DNA of 53,057 nucleotides, taken from the NCBI GenBank assembly GCA_947259295.1, contig CAMYMG010000061.1, forward strand, positions 1 through 53,057, given 5' to 3'. This document shows positions 1 to 8,977 of the stretch, in pieces. The notes under the pieces are model-generated. The model made no database searches, was not told the DNA's origin, and saw nothing but the letters and a program-made list of their open reading frames with translations. The position numbers and the translations under genes are program-made. Position 1 is the stretch's first letter. The number at the start of each line of letters is the position of its first letter. The DNA comes from an uncultured Rhizobiaceae bacterium. Lineage in GTDB: Bacteria > Pseudomonadota > Alphaproteobacteria > Rhizobiales > Rhizobiaceae.

Positions 1-3000
1 CCGACGGGCGGCGCACGCAGCGCGCGCGACATCGCCGAGCGGGCGATCGGCGGCTTTGCCGAGGCCGGCCATTTCGTCGCTTTCATCGACGGCGCCGGCG
101 AGATCGAGGCGGCGTCACCCGGGTTCGCGGAACTCGGCCTTGCTCAACAGACGCTCGCCGACATGGCCGAGAAGGCAACCGGTGAGCGCCGCATCGTCAA
201 GCAGATGATCCCGGGCAAGCGCGGCCCCCTCCCCGCCGGACTGGCGAGGCTGACGGACACGCGCAGCCTGGTCGTCGTGGTCGACGAAGGCGCAGAGGTT
301 GAAGAAGAAACGACCGCCGCGCCGACCGTCGAAAGCGTTGCTGCTGTCCCCATGCCGGACGCGCAGCCGGAACCTGCATCGCCTGTCGCGGAAAAGGCAG
401 CGTCCGCCGAGAGGCCAACGCCGGTTCATGACAATTGGTATTTCAGCGACACGACGGCCAAGGGCGACGCCGATGCAGGCGATGTCCCCGCAGACGCGCG
501 GGACGTGGCCCCAGCCGAGAGAGAAGCCACCGCCGAAGCGCCGCAAGCGCCCCACGAACCGGACGCCACGGCAGAACCCGAGGCGCCTGCAGCGGCCGCC
601 GTGGAACCGGTAGCGTCTAGGGTTGTCCCCGCCGAGCCCACCGCTGGCGACGCCGCGCCTGCGCCGGACGGGGCGTCATCCGATACCCGCCCCGCAGGCC
701 CTGTCCGCTTCGTCTGGCGGACCGACGCGGAAGGAAAATTCAGCCAGATCTCGCCGGAATTTGCACGGGTCGTCGGCGACGAAGCGGCCGATATCGTGGG
801 ACGCACATTCGAGGATGTCGCGCGGGTCTTCGGGCTCGATCCGAGTGGCGACATCGCCGGGCTCTTGGCGCGACGCGACACCTGGTCCGGCCGGTCGGTG
901 ATGTGGCCGGTCAGCGGCACCGACCTCAGCATCCCCGTCGATCTCGCCGCCCTACCCGTCTATGACCGCAACCGTGCCTTCGAAGGCTTCCGCGGCTTCG
1001 GCGTTGCCCGCACTGGCGATGCATCGGTCGATCCCCAGGCGCTCGGCCTCGTACTGACGCGAAGCGAACCCGATCAGGTCACCGAGACGGCCGAGGAAGC
1101 CCCTGCGCCGACCCCCGAAAGCACACCCGCCAAGCCGGCCGACCCTTTCCAGGGCGAAGTCCCCGCTCTCAGCATCGTGCCGGCGCAGGATCGCCGCTTC
1201 ACCGACAAGATCATCCGCCTGGCCGAGCACCGGCCGGTCGCCGACAACGACAAGGGATTGTCGAGCGGCGAACGCATCGCCTTTCAGCAGATCGGCGAGC
1301 GGCTGAAGAAGGATACCGGGAGCGCCGGTAGCAGGGACGAGCTTGCGGACCAGCCGCCTCCGGCTCCCGAACAGGAGAGCCCTGCGACCGCGTCGGATGC
1401 CGAAGAGCCCGTTGCCGACGACAGCCGCGAGGTCGAGGAGTTGCGCCTCATCGACGGTGTGGAAGGCTCGCCGGAGGCGACCGCACCGGCCGATGCGAAT
1501 GGCGCTGAAGAGGCCGACCGGGACCAAGACGAGACGACGGCGACCGGTCCGGCCGCATCCGCCGATACCGAGGCTCCTGTCGAGCCCCCTGCGCCGGAAG
1601 CCGAGGCCGCCAGGCCCTCGAGACCGGGCATGTCGCTGCTCGATTTCGCACAGTGGGACAATGGCAGCGAGGCCGATGCTTCTTCTGAGACATCAGGAGA
1701 ATCGGAGGGCGTCGAAGAGGAGAAAGCCTCCGCCCCTGAGATCGACCCGGTCGCTGAGGACAGCCCGACGCCGGCATCCGGCGTGGCGCGCGACTCCGCA
1801 AACTGGCGGAAATTCAAGCTGGTGGAACTCGAACCGGCCGCCAGCCTGGACGAGCCGCAACGGGTCAGCCGCGAAACCAGAAGCCCATCCGGAAACGGTG
1901 GGAAGCAGGAAGTTGCTCCGGACGTCGCCTCCTTTGTCGGCGAGGATCCATCATCCTCTGAGCCAGCCACGACTAGCGACGCCGCCCACGCTCCGGCAGC
2001 CGAGGCGCCGCCGCAGAAGTCGGGCACCGGACTGTCGATCCTGGAGAAACTGCCGGTCCCGGTCCTGGTGCATTCCGGCGATACGCTGCATTACGCAAAT
2101 GACGAATTTCTCGAACTGACCGGCTACCGGTCGATCGAGGACCTGGCCGCGGCCGGGGGCATCGGTGTCCTTTTTGCCGACACCTACGAGGACGAAGACG
2201 CCCCCGAGAAGGTCGACAGGCAATTGCGCTTGAAGACGCGCGACGGCGAGGAAATCCCTGTCGAGGCCTTTTTGCAGTCGGTGCCATGGAATGGCGGCAA
2301 GGCACTCCTCCTGGTGCTTTCGCGCAGCCGCGAAGGCGGCTTCGCCGCCGGCCAGTCACCCTTGATCGCCGAGCTCGAGGCGCGCGTCGCCGAGATGCGC
2401 ACGATCATCGACACGGCGACCGACGGTGTGGTGCTGATCTCGCCCGACGGCACGATACGCTCGATCAGCCGACCCGCCGAGGCGCTGTTCGGCTTCGACA
2501 GCGACGACGTGGTGGGCAAGCATTTCGCCTCGCTGTTTGCCATCGAGAGCCAGCGCGCGGCGCGCGACTATCTGGCCGGGCTTTCGGAGAACGGCGTTGC
2601 GAGCGTGCTGAACGACGGCCGCGAAGTCATCGGGCGCGAGTCCGAGGGGCGCTTCATTCCGCTGTTCATGACCATCGGCAAGCTGCCGAATGAGAGCGGC
2701 TATTGCGCCGTCGTGCGCGACATCACGCAGTGGAAGCGTGCCGAGGAAGAACTGACGCAGGCGCGCTCCGTGGCGGAACGTGCCTCGTCGCAAAAGACCG
2801 ACTTCCTGGCGCGCGTCAGCCACGAGATCCGCACCCCGCTCAACGCCATCATCGGCTTTTCCGAGCTGATGATGGACGAGAAGTTCGGCCCGGTCGCCAA
2901 CGATCGCTATCGCGACTATCTGCGCGACATCAACCGGTCGGGCAACCACGTGCTGGATCTGGTCAACGACCTGCTCGACATTTCCAAGATCGAGGCGGGC

Positions 3001-3492
3001 CAGCAGGAAATGGCCTATGAGGCCGTGTCGCTCAACGACACCCTGGCCGAGACGGTGGCAATGATGCAGCCGCAGGCCAACCGCGAGCGGGTGATCATCC
3101 GCTCGAGCTTCGCGTCGAAACTGCCTGATGTCGTGGCCGATCTGCGCAGCGTGCGCCAGATCGCGCTCAACATATTGTCCAACGCGGTCCGCTACACGCA
3201 GGCCGGCGGCCAGGTGATCGTGTCGACCGCCTACGAGGCGGCCGGAGACGTCGTCATGCGGGTGCGCGATACCGGCATCGGCATGTCGCAGCCCGAAATC
3301 GAACAGGCGCTGAAGCCATTCAAGCAAATCAACTCGCTGAAGCGGGCGCGCGGCGACGGCACCGGGCTCGGCCTGCCGCTGACCAAGGCGATGGTCGAAG
3401 CAAACCGGGCACGCTTCACCATCAACTCGACACCCGGCGAAGGCACGCTGGTCGAGATCAGCTTTCCATCAACACGCGTGCTCGCCGACTGA
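1..3492 (+). CDS. PAS-domain sensor histidine kinase, PdhS-like (5' end outside window)
   Basis: The reading frame is open from base 1, so the N-terminus lies outside; 1163 codons are visible. Numbering from base 1, a first PAS-like domain lies near residues 235-338, a second near 681-775 and a third near 799-907. The HisKA H-box (FLARVSHEIRTPLNAIIGF) puts the phospho-accepting His near residue 941, and the ATPase domain follows with the N-box (NILSNAVRY), G1 (DTGIGM) and G2 (GTGLGLPL). Residues between the first two PAS domains, and before the first, are long Ala/Pro/Glu-rich acidic linkers. The H-box, its downstream 'FGP..N.RYRDYL' segment and the 'LVNDLLDISKIEAG' stretch closely recall the PdhS/PleC/DivJ family that feeds DivK-CtrA cell-cycle signalling in Rhizobiales. 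No transmembrane segment is visible in this part, so it is probably cytoplasmic. Family membership is solid; the PdhS-like role is inference. Confidence 0.9.
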   Translation, partial: PTGGARSARDIAERAIGGFAEAGHFVAFIDGAGEIEAASPGFAELGLAQQTLADMAEKATGERRIVKQMIPGKRGPLPAGLARLTDTRSLVVVVDEGAEVEEETTAAPTVESVAAVPMPDAQPEPASPVAEKAASAERPTPVHDNWYFSDTTAKGDADAGDVPADARDVAPAEREATAEAPQAPHEPDATAEPEAPAAAAVEPVASRVVPAEPTAGDAAPAPDGASSDTRPAGPVRFVWRTDAEGKFSQISPEFARVVGDEAADIVGRTFEDVARVFGLDPSGDIAGLLARRDTWSGRSVMWPVSGTDLSIPVDLAALPVYDRNRAFEGFRGFGVARTGDASVDPQALGLVLTRSEPDQVTETAEEAPAPTPESTPAKPADPFQGEVPALSIVPAQDRRFTDKIIRLAEHRPVADNDKGLSSGERIAFQQIGERLKKDTGSAGSRDELADQPPPAPEQESPATASDAEEPVADDSREVEELRLIDGVEGSPEATAPADANGAEEADRDQDETTATGPAASADTEAPVEPPAPEAEAARPSRPGMSLLDFAQWDNGSEADASSETSGESEGVEEEKASAPEIDPVAEDSPTPASGVARDSANWRKFKLVELEPAASLDEPQRVSRETRSPSGNGGKQEVAPDVASFVGEDPSSSEPATTSDAAHAPAAEAPPQKSGTGLSILEKLPVPVLVHSGDTLHYANDEFLELTGYRSIEDLAAAGGIGVLFADTYEDEDAPEKVDRQLRLKTRDGEEIPVEAFLQSVPWNGGKALLLVLSRSREGGFAAGQSPLIAELEARVAEMRTIIDTATDGVVLISPDGTIRSISRPAEALFGFDSDDVVGKHFASLFAIESQRAARDYLAGLSENGVASVLNDGREVIGRESEGRFIPLFMTIGKLPNESGYCAVVRDITQWKRAEEELTQARSVAERASSQKTDFLARVSHEIRTPLNAIIGFSELMMDEKFGPVANDRYRDYLRDINRSGNHVLDLVNDLLDISKIEAGQQEMAYEAVSLNDTLAETVAMMQPQANRERVIIRSSFASKLPDVVADLRSVRQIALNILSNAVRYTQAGGQVIVSTAYEAAGDVVMRVRDTGIGMSQPEIEQALKPFKQINSLKRARGDGTGLGLPLTKAMVEANRARFTINSTPGEGTLVEISFPSTRVLAD

Positions 3493-3546
3493 CCGCAGGG
3501 CGAAACGGTGGCGTGCCGCGCCTCGTACGTGTCCGTTCCGTCGAAG

Positions 3547-3563
3547 TTTAGAACTATTCTAAC
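3547..3563 (+). promoter_or_regulatory. ICE (iron control element), probable Irr-binding site
   Basis: TTTAGAACTATTCTAAC is a 7-3-7 inverted repeat matching the rhizobial ICE consensus TTTAGAA-N3-TTCTAAA at all but the last base. It lies about 125 bp upstream of the iron-binding protein gene. Irr is the haem-responsive Fur-family regulator of Rhizobiales; whether it activates or represses here depends on the promoter position, which I cannot fix. A weak candidate promoter follows (TTGACT at 3589-3594, CATAGA at 3612-3617). Confidence 0.8.
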
Positions 3564-3688
3564 CTATTGAAATCACCCGCCTTATATCTTGACTAATCTT
3601 GTCCGATTATCCATAGAAGGCGCGCTTCAGCTGGAGCGGACATCAAACTGAACCTCGGGCCTTGAACCCGGGTATCCAGGAGAACTCG

Positions 3689-4738
3689 ATGAAGATCACC
3701 GCCGCAAAACTGACATTTGCGTGTCTCGCAGCCCTCGCCGGCAGCGCCTTCGCGCCCCTTCAGGCTTCGGCCGAAGGAACGGTCAACATCTACACCTACC
3801 GCCAGCCGGAACTGATCCAGCCGGTGCTTGACGCATTTACCGCCGAAACCGGCATCGACACGCAGGTTCTGTTCCTCGACAAGGGCCTCGAGGAGCGCAT
3901 CGCCGCCGAAGGCCAGAACTCGCCGGCCGACCTGATCATGACGGTCGACATCGCGCGGCTGACCGCCGCCAAGGAAAAGGGCATCACCCAGCCGCTCGAC
4001 GACGCGATCGTCAATGGCAACCTGCCTGCCGAGTACCGCGACCCGGAGGGCCACTGGTTCGGCCTGACCAAGCGCGGCCGTGTCGTCTACGCCTCGAAGG
4101 ACCGCTTGACCGACACCGCCCTCAGCTATGCAGACCTGGCCGACCCGAAGTGGAAGGGCCGCATCTGCATCAGGTCCGGCCAGCACGATTACAATCTCGC
4201 GCTTTTTTCGGCGATGATCGAACATTGGGGTGCCGAAAAGACCGAGGAATGGATGACCGGCTTCAAGGCCAATCTGGCGCGCAAGCCGGACGGCAATGAT
4301 CGCGGCCAGGCCAGCGCGATCTACGCCGGCGAATGCGACATTGCGCTCGGCAACACCTATTATGTCGGCCTGATGCGGACCAACGAGAAGGATCCCGCAG
4401 AGAAGGACTGGGGCAACGCCATCAACGTGATCTTCCCGACCTTCGAAAATGGCGGCACGCACGTCAACATTTCGGGCGCCGCGCTTGCCAAGCATTCGCC
4501 CAATCGCGACAACGCCGTGAAGCTGCTCGAATTCCTGTCCAGCCACGAGGCGCAGCAGATCTACGCCGAGAAGAACTTCGAGTACCCAGTGGAGCCCGGC
4601 CTGGAGCCGTCGGAAATCGTCAAATCCTTCGGCACGCTGAACGCCGACACGCTGCCGCTTGCCGATATCGCCAAGCACCGCAAGGCGGCTTCCGAGATGG
4701 TCGACAGGGTCGGCCTCAATGACGGTCCGAGCAGCTAG
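3689..4738 (+). CDS. fbpA: Fe(3+) ABC transporter periplasmic binding protein
   Basis: 349-residue periplasmic ferric-ion binding protein of the FbpA/FutA/AfuA family. The ATG at 3689 follows AGGAGA by a few bases and starts a classical signal peptide (Lys near the start, hydrophobic Leu/Ala core, likely cleavage after ASA at residue 28). The mature protein opens with VNIYTYRQ, typical of the family. The adjacent tyrosines of NTYYVG fall at precursor residues 224-225, about 196-197 of the mature chain, where FbpA proteins carry their iron-ligating Tyr pair. The gene is preceded by an ICE box and followed by a hairpin terminator before the permease, an arrangement that would give excess binding protein over permease. 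Likely role: delivery of Fe(3+) or a ferric chelate to the downstream permease. Family assignment is firm; the exact ligand is inferred. Confidence 0.93.
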   Translation: MKITAAKLTFACLAALAGSAFAPLQASAEGTVNIYTYRQPELIQPVLDAFTAETGIDTQVLFLDKGLEERIAAEGQNSPADLIMTVDIARLTAAKEKGITQPLDDAIVNGNLPAEYRDPEGHWFGLTKRGRVVYASKDRLTDTALSYADLADPKWKGRICIRSGQHDYNLALFSAMIEHWGAEKTEEWMTGFKANLARKPDGNDRGQASAIYAGECDIALGNTYYVGLMRTNEKDPAEKDWGNAINVIFPTFENGGTHVNISGAALAKHSPNRDNAVKLLEFLSSHEAQQIYAEKNFEYPVEPGLEPSEIVKSFGTLNADTLPLADIAKHRKAASEMVDRVGLNDGPSS

Positions 4739-4764
4739 CACAGCGCTTCACGGGCAGTAACCCA

Positions 4765-4792
4765 GCCGGGCCGGCAACGGCCCGGCCTTTTC
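4765..4792 (+). terminator. Attenuating terminator between binding protein and permease genes
   Basis: A perfect 9-bp GC-rich stem (4765-4773 with 4778-4786) closes a GCAA tetraloop and is followed by CTTTTCC. It lies 27 bp after the binding-protein stop and just before the permease, so it probably ends most transcripts and lets some read through. Confidence 0.75.
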
Positions 4793-4802
4793 CATTTTCA
4801 GG

Positions 4803-6533
4803 GTGGCGTATCCATTGGCGGGTCTTCTGGGCACAAGCGAGATATTGCCGCAAGCCACGCCGCCCGTCGCTGCGTCGGGTGCCGTAAAGCGGCCGAACCA
4901 TCCGTGGCTGCGTGCCCTCACACTTGGTGTGTGCGCCGCCGTCCTCCTGCCGATCGTGTCGCTCGCCTATGTCGCATTGTCGGGCAGCGGCGAAGACTGG
5001 CCGCACCTGTTCCGCAACGTGTTGCCCGGCGCCAGCGCAACGACGCTCTACCTGCTCGCGATGGTCGCGGCCGTGACCGCCGTGACCGGGGTCGTGACGG
5101 CCTGGATGGTGGTCGCATACGAGTTCCCGTTGCGCCGCACTCTGGCATGGGCACTGGTGCTGCCGCTTGCCGTGCCGTCGTACCTCGCGGCCTATGCCTT
5201 CGGAGAGTTCTTTCACTTTACCGGGCCCGTGCAGGGGGCGCTGCGCGCCGTCTTCGGCTTCGAGAGCTTTCGCGACTACTGGTTTCCCGACATCCGCACG
5301 ACACCCGGCTGCGCCTTCGTGCTGTCCTCGGTGCTCTATCCCTATGTCTACCTCACGACGCGCATCGTCTTCCTGATGCAGGGCCGCAACATAGCCGACG
5401 TGGCGCGGACGCTCGGCGCGCGCCCGGCCAAAGTGTTCTGGCGCGTTCTCCTGCCCGTTGCGCGACCGGCGATCCTTGCCGGCGTCGCGCTGGTGATGAT
5501 GGAGACAATCAACGACATCGGGGCTGCCGAGTATCTCGGCGTCCAAACGCTTACCTTCGCGGTCTACACGACGTGGCTGAACCGCGGCAGCCTCGAGGGC
5601 GGCGCGCAGATCGCCCTCTTGATGCTCGTGCTGGTGTTCCTCATCCTGTTCGCCGAACAGTGGGGCCGCCGCCGCCAGCGCTTCCACACCGGGCGCGCCA
5701 CACACATGAAGGTGCATCCGCCGCGCGTGCGCCTCGGCAGAACGGCCGGCCTTCTGGCGGCGGCGGGCGTTTCCCTTCCGGTCCTGTGCGGTTTCGGCAT
5801 CCCGATCACGGTGTTCGGCCAGTATGCGTGGCGCCGGATGGACCAGTTCTGGTCGCCGGGCCTTGCCGACGCCTTCTTCAACAGCCTGATGACGGCGACC
5901 TTCACGGCCGTGCTGACCGTGGTGCTGGCTCTCTTCCTGCTCAACGCCGTACGGCTGACCCGTTCGCAGGGCGTGACGGCAACCGTCCGCCTGGCGTCCG
6001 TCGGCTATGCCCTGCCCGGCGGCATTCTCGGGCTCGGCCTGCTCTTTGCGCTGGCGCGCTTCGATAACACGCTGGACAGCTTCGCCCGCGACTATCTCGG
6101 CTTCTCGACCGGGTTGCTGCTCACCGGATCGGCGGCCGCCGTGGTCCTGGCCTGCAGTATCCGCTTCCTTGCGCTGGCCGAAGGCGCCATCCGCTCAGGC
6201 CTCGAGAAACTGCCCGGTCATCTCGACGAGGCCGCACGGAGCCTCGGCAAGACGCCGGCCGAGAGCGCCCGCGTGGTCCTGCTGCCGCTCCTGAAGCCGG
6301 CAATCTTCACCGCCTCGGTGCTGGTCTTCGTCGACACGATCAAGGAACTGTCCGCAACGATCCTGCTGCGACCCTTCGGCTTTACGACGCTTGCCACCTA
6401 TGTCTACGAAAATGCCTCGCGCGGCGTGCCGCAGGATGGCGCGGCGGCGGCGATCGTCATCATCCTGACCGCCCTCATCCCGGTCCTGCTGCTGTCGGGA
6501 GCGCTGGCACGCGACCGTGAGGCCAGCCTCTAA
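4803..6533 (+). CDS. fbpB: Fe(3+) ABC transporter permease, two fused membrane domains
   Basis: 576-residue inner-membrane permease with two tandem BPD_transp_1 units and about twelve hydrophobic segments, as in FbpB/ThiP-type permeases. Each half carries an EAA-type cytoplasmic loop: 'ARTLGARPAKVFWRVLLP' in the first and 'AARSLGKTPAESARVVLLP' in the second; these loops contact the ATPase. It sits 64 bp after the ferric binding protein gene and should form the channel of that importer. No ATP-binding subunit gene follows: the next gene is on the opposite strand and unrelated, so the ATPase must be encoded elsewhere or shared. The start is a GTG at 4803 with no convincing Shine-Dalgarno sequence, so the first ~30 residues are less certain. 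Confidence 0.9.
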   Translation: MAYPLAGLLGTSEILPQATPPVAASGAVKRPNHPWLRALTLGVCAAVLLPIVSLAYVALSGSGEDWPHLFRNVLPGASATTLYLLAMVAAVTAVTGVVTAWMVVAYEFPLRRTLAWALVLPLAVPSYLAAYAFGEFFHFTGPVQGALRAVFGFESFRDYWFPDIRTTPGCAFVLSSVLYPYVYLTTRIVFLMQGRNIADVARTLGARPAKVFWRVLLPVARPAILAGVALVMMETINDIGAAEYLGVQTLTFAVYTTWLNRGSLEGGAQIALLMLVLVFLILFAEQWGRRRQRFHTGRATHMKVHPPRVRLGRTAGLLAAAGVSLPVLCGFGIPITVFGQYAWRRMDQFWSPGLADAFFNSLMTATFTAVLTVVLALFLLNAVRLTRSQGVTATVRLASVGYALPGGILGLGLLFALARFDNTLDSFARDYLGFSTGLLLTGSAAAVVLACSIRFLALAEGAIRSGLEKLPGHLDEAARSLGKTPAESARVVLLPLLKPAIFTASVLVFVDTIKELSATILLRPFGFTTLATYVYENASRGVPQDGAAAAIVIILTALIPVLLLSGALARDREASL

Positions 6534-6551
6534 GCGAAGCATGGCCTCGAC

Positions 6552-6670
6552 AAGAAAAAGGCGTCCCCGGAGGGACGCCCGAAATTGAGATTTGCTGTGA
6601 CGACGGGGCTTGAGCGAACTCTCTCCTCCGGGGGCTAGTGAGGAGCGGGATTTCTCCCTCAAGTTGGCTT
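6552..6670 (-). ncRNA. Candidate trans-acting small RNA (alpha-r14-like) with its own terminator
   Basis: On the minus strand this gap can fold into two hairpins. The upstream one has outer arms CTTGAG/CTCAAG (6658-6663 with 6609-6614) and inner arms CTCCTC/GAGGAG (6640-6645 with 6623-6628) around an 11-nt loop with a run of C. CUCCUC in a loop-proximal stem is the anti-Shine-Dalgarno feature of the rhizobial alpha-r14 sRNA family. The second is a perfect 8-bp stem (6560-6567 with 6572-6579) followed by five U, CUU: a good intrinsic terminator. A weak promoter-like pair lies at 6692-6697 (TTGTTA on the minus strand) and 6671-6676 (TAGTCC), but its 15-nt spacing is short. The 5' end is a guess. 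Alternatively this is just the 3' UTR and terminator of the acetoacetyl-CoA synthetase gene. Confidence 0.5.
6560..6579 (-). terminator. Intrinsic terminator, minus strand
   Basis: GGCGTCCC pairs with GGGACGCC across a 4-nt loop; the minus-strand transcript continues into UUUUUCUUG (6559-6551). It ends the candidate small RNA and any transcript from the acetoacetyl-CoA synthetase gene. On the plus strand there is no U-run. Confidence 0.75.
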
Positions 6671-6799
6671 GGACTATCGTGGCATGGACCTTAACAAGTC
6701 CTTACCGGAGCGCGTGAATCTTTACGCTTGTGTACCACCCGTGAAATCTAGGTAAATTTATCAATCATCCTTGGTTAACCATGACTCGGCCTGCCGGCC

Positions 6800-8758
6800 C
6801 TAGGTTTTCAGCAATTCGAGGTCGCGAAACAGCTCAAGCGCCTGCGGATTGGCGAGCGCCTCTCGGTTCTTGACCTCGCGCCCGTGGACGATGTCGCGCA
6901 CCGCAAGCTCGGTGATCTTGCCCGACTTTGTGCGCGGAATGTCGGCAACAGCCGCGATGCGTGCAGGAACATGCCGCGGGCTCGCCCCGGTGCGGATCTT
7001 GCTTCTGATGCGTGCCTCTAGATCGGGCGACAGTTCCACGCCCTCTGCAAGCCGAACGAACAGCACGACGCGCACGTCGCCGTCAAAATCCTGGCCGATG
7101 CAGAGCGCCTCGGCGATCTCCGGCAGCTGCTCGACCTGGTTGTAGATCTCGGCAGTGCCGATCCGAACACCACCCGGATTGAGCGTTGCGTCGGAACGGC
7201 CATGGATGATCAGGCCGCCATGCTCGGTCCATTCCGCGAAGTCGCCATGGCACCAGACATTGTCGAAACGCTCGAAATAGGCGGCACGGTACTTCGCTCC
7301 GTCGGGATCGTTCCAGAAGCCGATCGGCATTGCCGGAAAGGCTCTGGTGCAGACGAGTTCGCCCTTGCCCTGCTCGAGATGACGTCCGTCATCGTCCCAG
7401 ACGTCGACAGCCATGCCGAGGCCTGCACCCTGGATCTCACCCGACCATACGGGCTCGGTCGGCACGCCGAGGACGAAGCAGGAGACGATGTCCGTGCCGC
7501 CGGAAATCGAGGCAAGATGGACGTCGTGCTTGATGCCGTCATAGACGAAGACGAAGTCTTCCGGCGACAGCGGCGAACCGGTTGAGGAAATGGTACGCAC
7601 GGTAGCCAGCGAATGGGTATCGATGGGCCTAAGCCCCGCCTTGCGGACCGAATCGATGAACTTCGCCGAGGTGCCGAAATAGGTCATGCTCTCGGCGTCC
7701 GCGAAGTCGAACAGGACGTTGCCGCTCGGGTGGAAGGGCGACCCGTCGTAGAGCAGCAGCGTGGCGCCGGAGGCCAATCCGGACACCAGCCAGTTCCACA
7801 TCATCCAGCCACAGGTGGTGAAGTAGAACAGCCGGTCGCCTTCGATGAGCCCGGCATGCAGCCGGTGCTCCTTGAGGTGCTGCAGGAGCGTGCCGCCGGC
7901 CGAATGGACGATGCACTTCGGGATGCCGGTCGTGCCCGACGAGAACAGGATGTAGAGCGGATGCGAGAACGGCAGACGCACGAAGGATACCGGTTTCGCC
8001 TCGAAGGGCGCCAAGGCCTGCTCCAGCGTCTCGGCTCCGTCCATGGCTGTGACGGCCTGGTCGGCGGTGCCGAGATAGTCGACGATGACGGTCCCGCGCA
8101 GCGTGGGCAGCTTCGCCATCACTGCCTGGACCTTGGCGCTGACATCGTTCTGCTTGCCGTTGTACCAATAGCCGTCGGGCGCGATGAAGACGACCGGCTC
8201 GATCTGGCCGAAGCGGTCGAGCACGCCCTGCTCGCCGAAATCGGGCGAGCACGAGGACCAGACAGCACCGAGCGAGGAGGCAGCGATCATCCCGGCCGTG
8301 GCCTCGGGCATGTTGGGCATCATGGCGGCGATGCGGTCGCCCTGCTTGACGCCGAGCGAAACGAACAGCTGCTGCAGGCGGGAGACAAGGGCGTGAAGAT
8401 CGTCCCACGACAGGCGACGCTCGACCTTGTCCTCGCCCTTGAAGACGATGGCGTCTCCGGAACCCTTGTTGCGCAGCAGGTTCTCGGCAAAGTTCAGCCG
8501 CGCATCGGGAAAGAACCTTGCCCCCGGCATCAGGTCCCCGTCCGCCAGGATGCGCTCGCCCTTGTCGCCGATGACGCCGCAGAAATCCCAGACCAGGTTC
8601 CAGAATTCCTCGCGATCGTCGACCGACCAACGGTGCAGTTGGGCATAGGAAGACAGCGCCGTCCCGGCGCGGGCAGAGGCCGCTGCCATGAACGCCGTCA
8701 ACGGCGCTTCGGCGATCCGATCGGGCGATGGTGTCCAGAGCGGCGCGTTCTCAACCAT
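6800..8758 (-). CDS. aacS: Acetoacetyl-CoA synthetase (acetoacetate-CoA ligase)
   Basis: 652-residue member of the ANL adenylating superfamily, the usual length for acetoacetyl-CoA synthetase. It should convert acetoacetate, ATP and CoA to acetoacetyl-CoA in the cytoplasm, linking ketone-body or polyhydroxybutyrate breakdown to central metabolism. Visible motifs are the N-terminal ACAS_N region, the phosphate-binding loop [12 protein letters not shown], the GWMMWNW segment, GGTDIVSCF (A5-like), and the C-terminal [10 protein letters not shown] with the catalytic Lys. The frame is open for 44 codons upstream, but the ATG at 8758 is preceded by GGAGAC at good spacing and gives the family's normal N-terminus. 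The nearest upstream gene is divergent, so it appears monocistronic. Confidence 0.93.
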   Translation of the reverse strand: MVENAPLWTPSPDRIAEAPLTAFMAAASARAGTALSSYAQLHRWSVDDREEFWNLVWDFCGVIGDKGERILADGDLMPGARFFPDARLNFAENLLRNKGSGDAIVFKGEDKVERRLSWDDLHALVSRLQQLFVSLGVKQGDRIAAMMPNMPEATAGMIAASSLGAVWSSCSPDFGEQGVLDRFGQIEPVVFIAPDGYWYNGKQNDVSAKVQAVMAKLPTLRGTVIVDYLGTADQAVTAMDGAETLEQALAPFEAKPVSFVRLPFSHPLYILFSSGTTGIPKCIVHSAGGTLLQHLKEHRLHAGLIEGDRLFYFTTCGWMMWNWLVSGLASGATLLLYDGSPFHPSGNVLFDFADAESMTYFGTSAKFIDSVRKAGLRPIDTHSLATVRTISSTGSPLSPEDFVFVYDGIKHDVHLASISGGTDIVSCFVLGVPTEPVWSGEIQGAGLGMAVDVWDDDGRHLEQGKGELVCTRAFPAMPIGFWNDPDGAKYRAAYFERFDNVWCHGDFAEWTEHGGLIIHGRSDATLNPGGVRIGTAEIYNQVEQLPEIAEALCIGQDFDGDVRVVLFVRLAEGVELSPDLEARIRSKIRTGASPRHVPARIAAVADIPRTKSGKITELAVRDIVHGREVKNREALANPQALELFRDLELLKT

Positions 8759-8977
8759 AATGATGTCTCCAATGCGCATCCTTTTTGCACCGGGCGGCGC
8801 ACCGGAACAAGATGCTGTATGATAGGGGCAATCGGCGGCGCGAATCGCGCGCGCCGGGCGCCGATGCCGGGCTTGCAATGCCTCGTTCACGCGCTAAACG
8901 GACACAATGACAGATCCTACTAGCGGCCCGCCGTTGGGACAGGCAAGCATCAATCCGACCGGGGGCTGACGAACCAC

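Noticed and set aside
7613..8923. Long open plus-strand frame antisense to acetoacetyl-CoA synthetase
   Set aside because: It is antisense to a well-recognised gene; the frame is open because of high GC codon bias, and its translation resembles no family.
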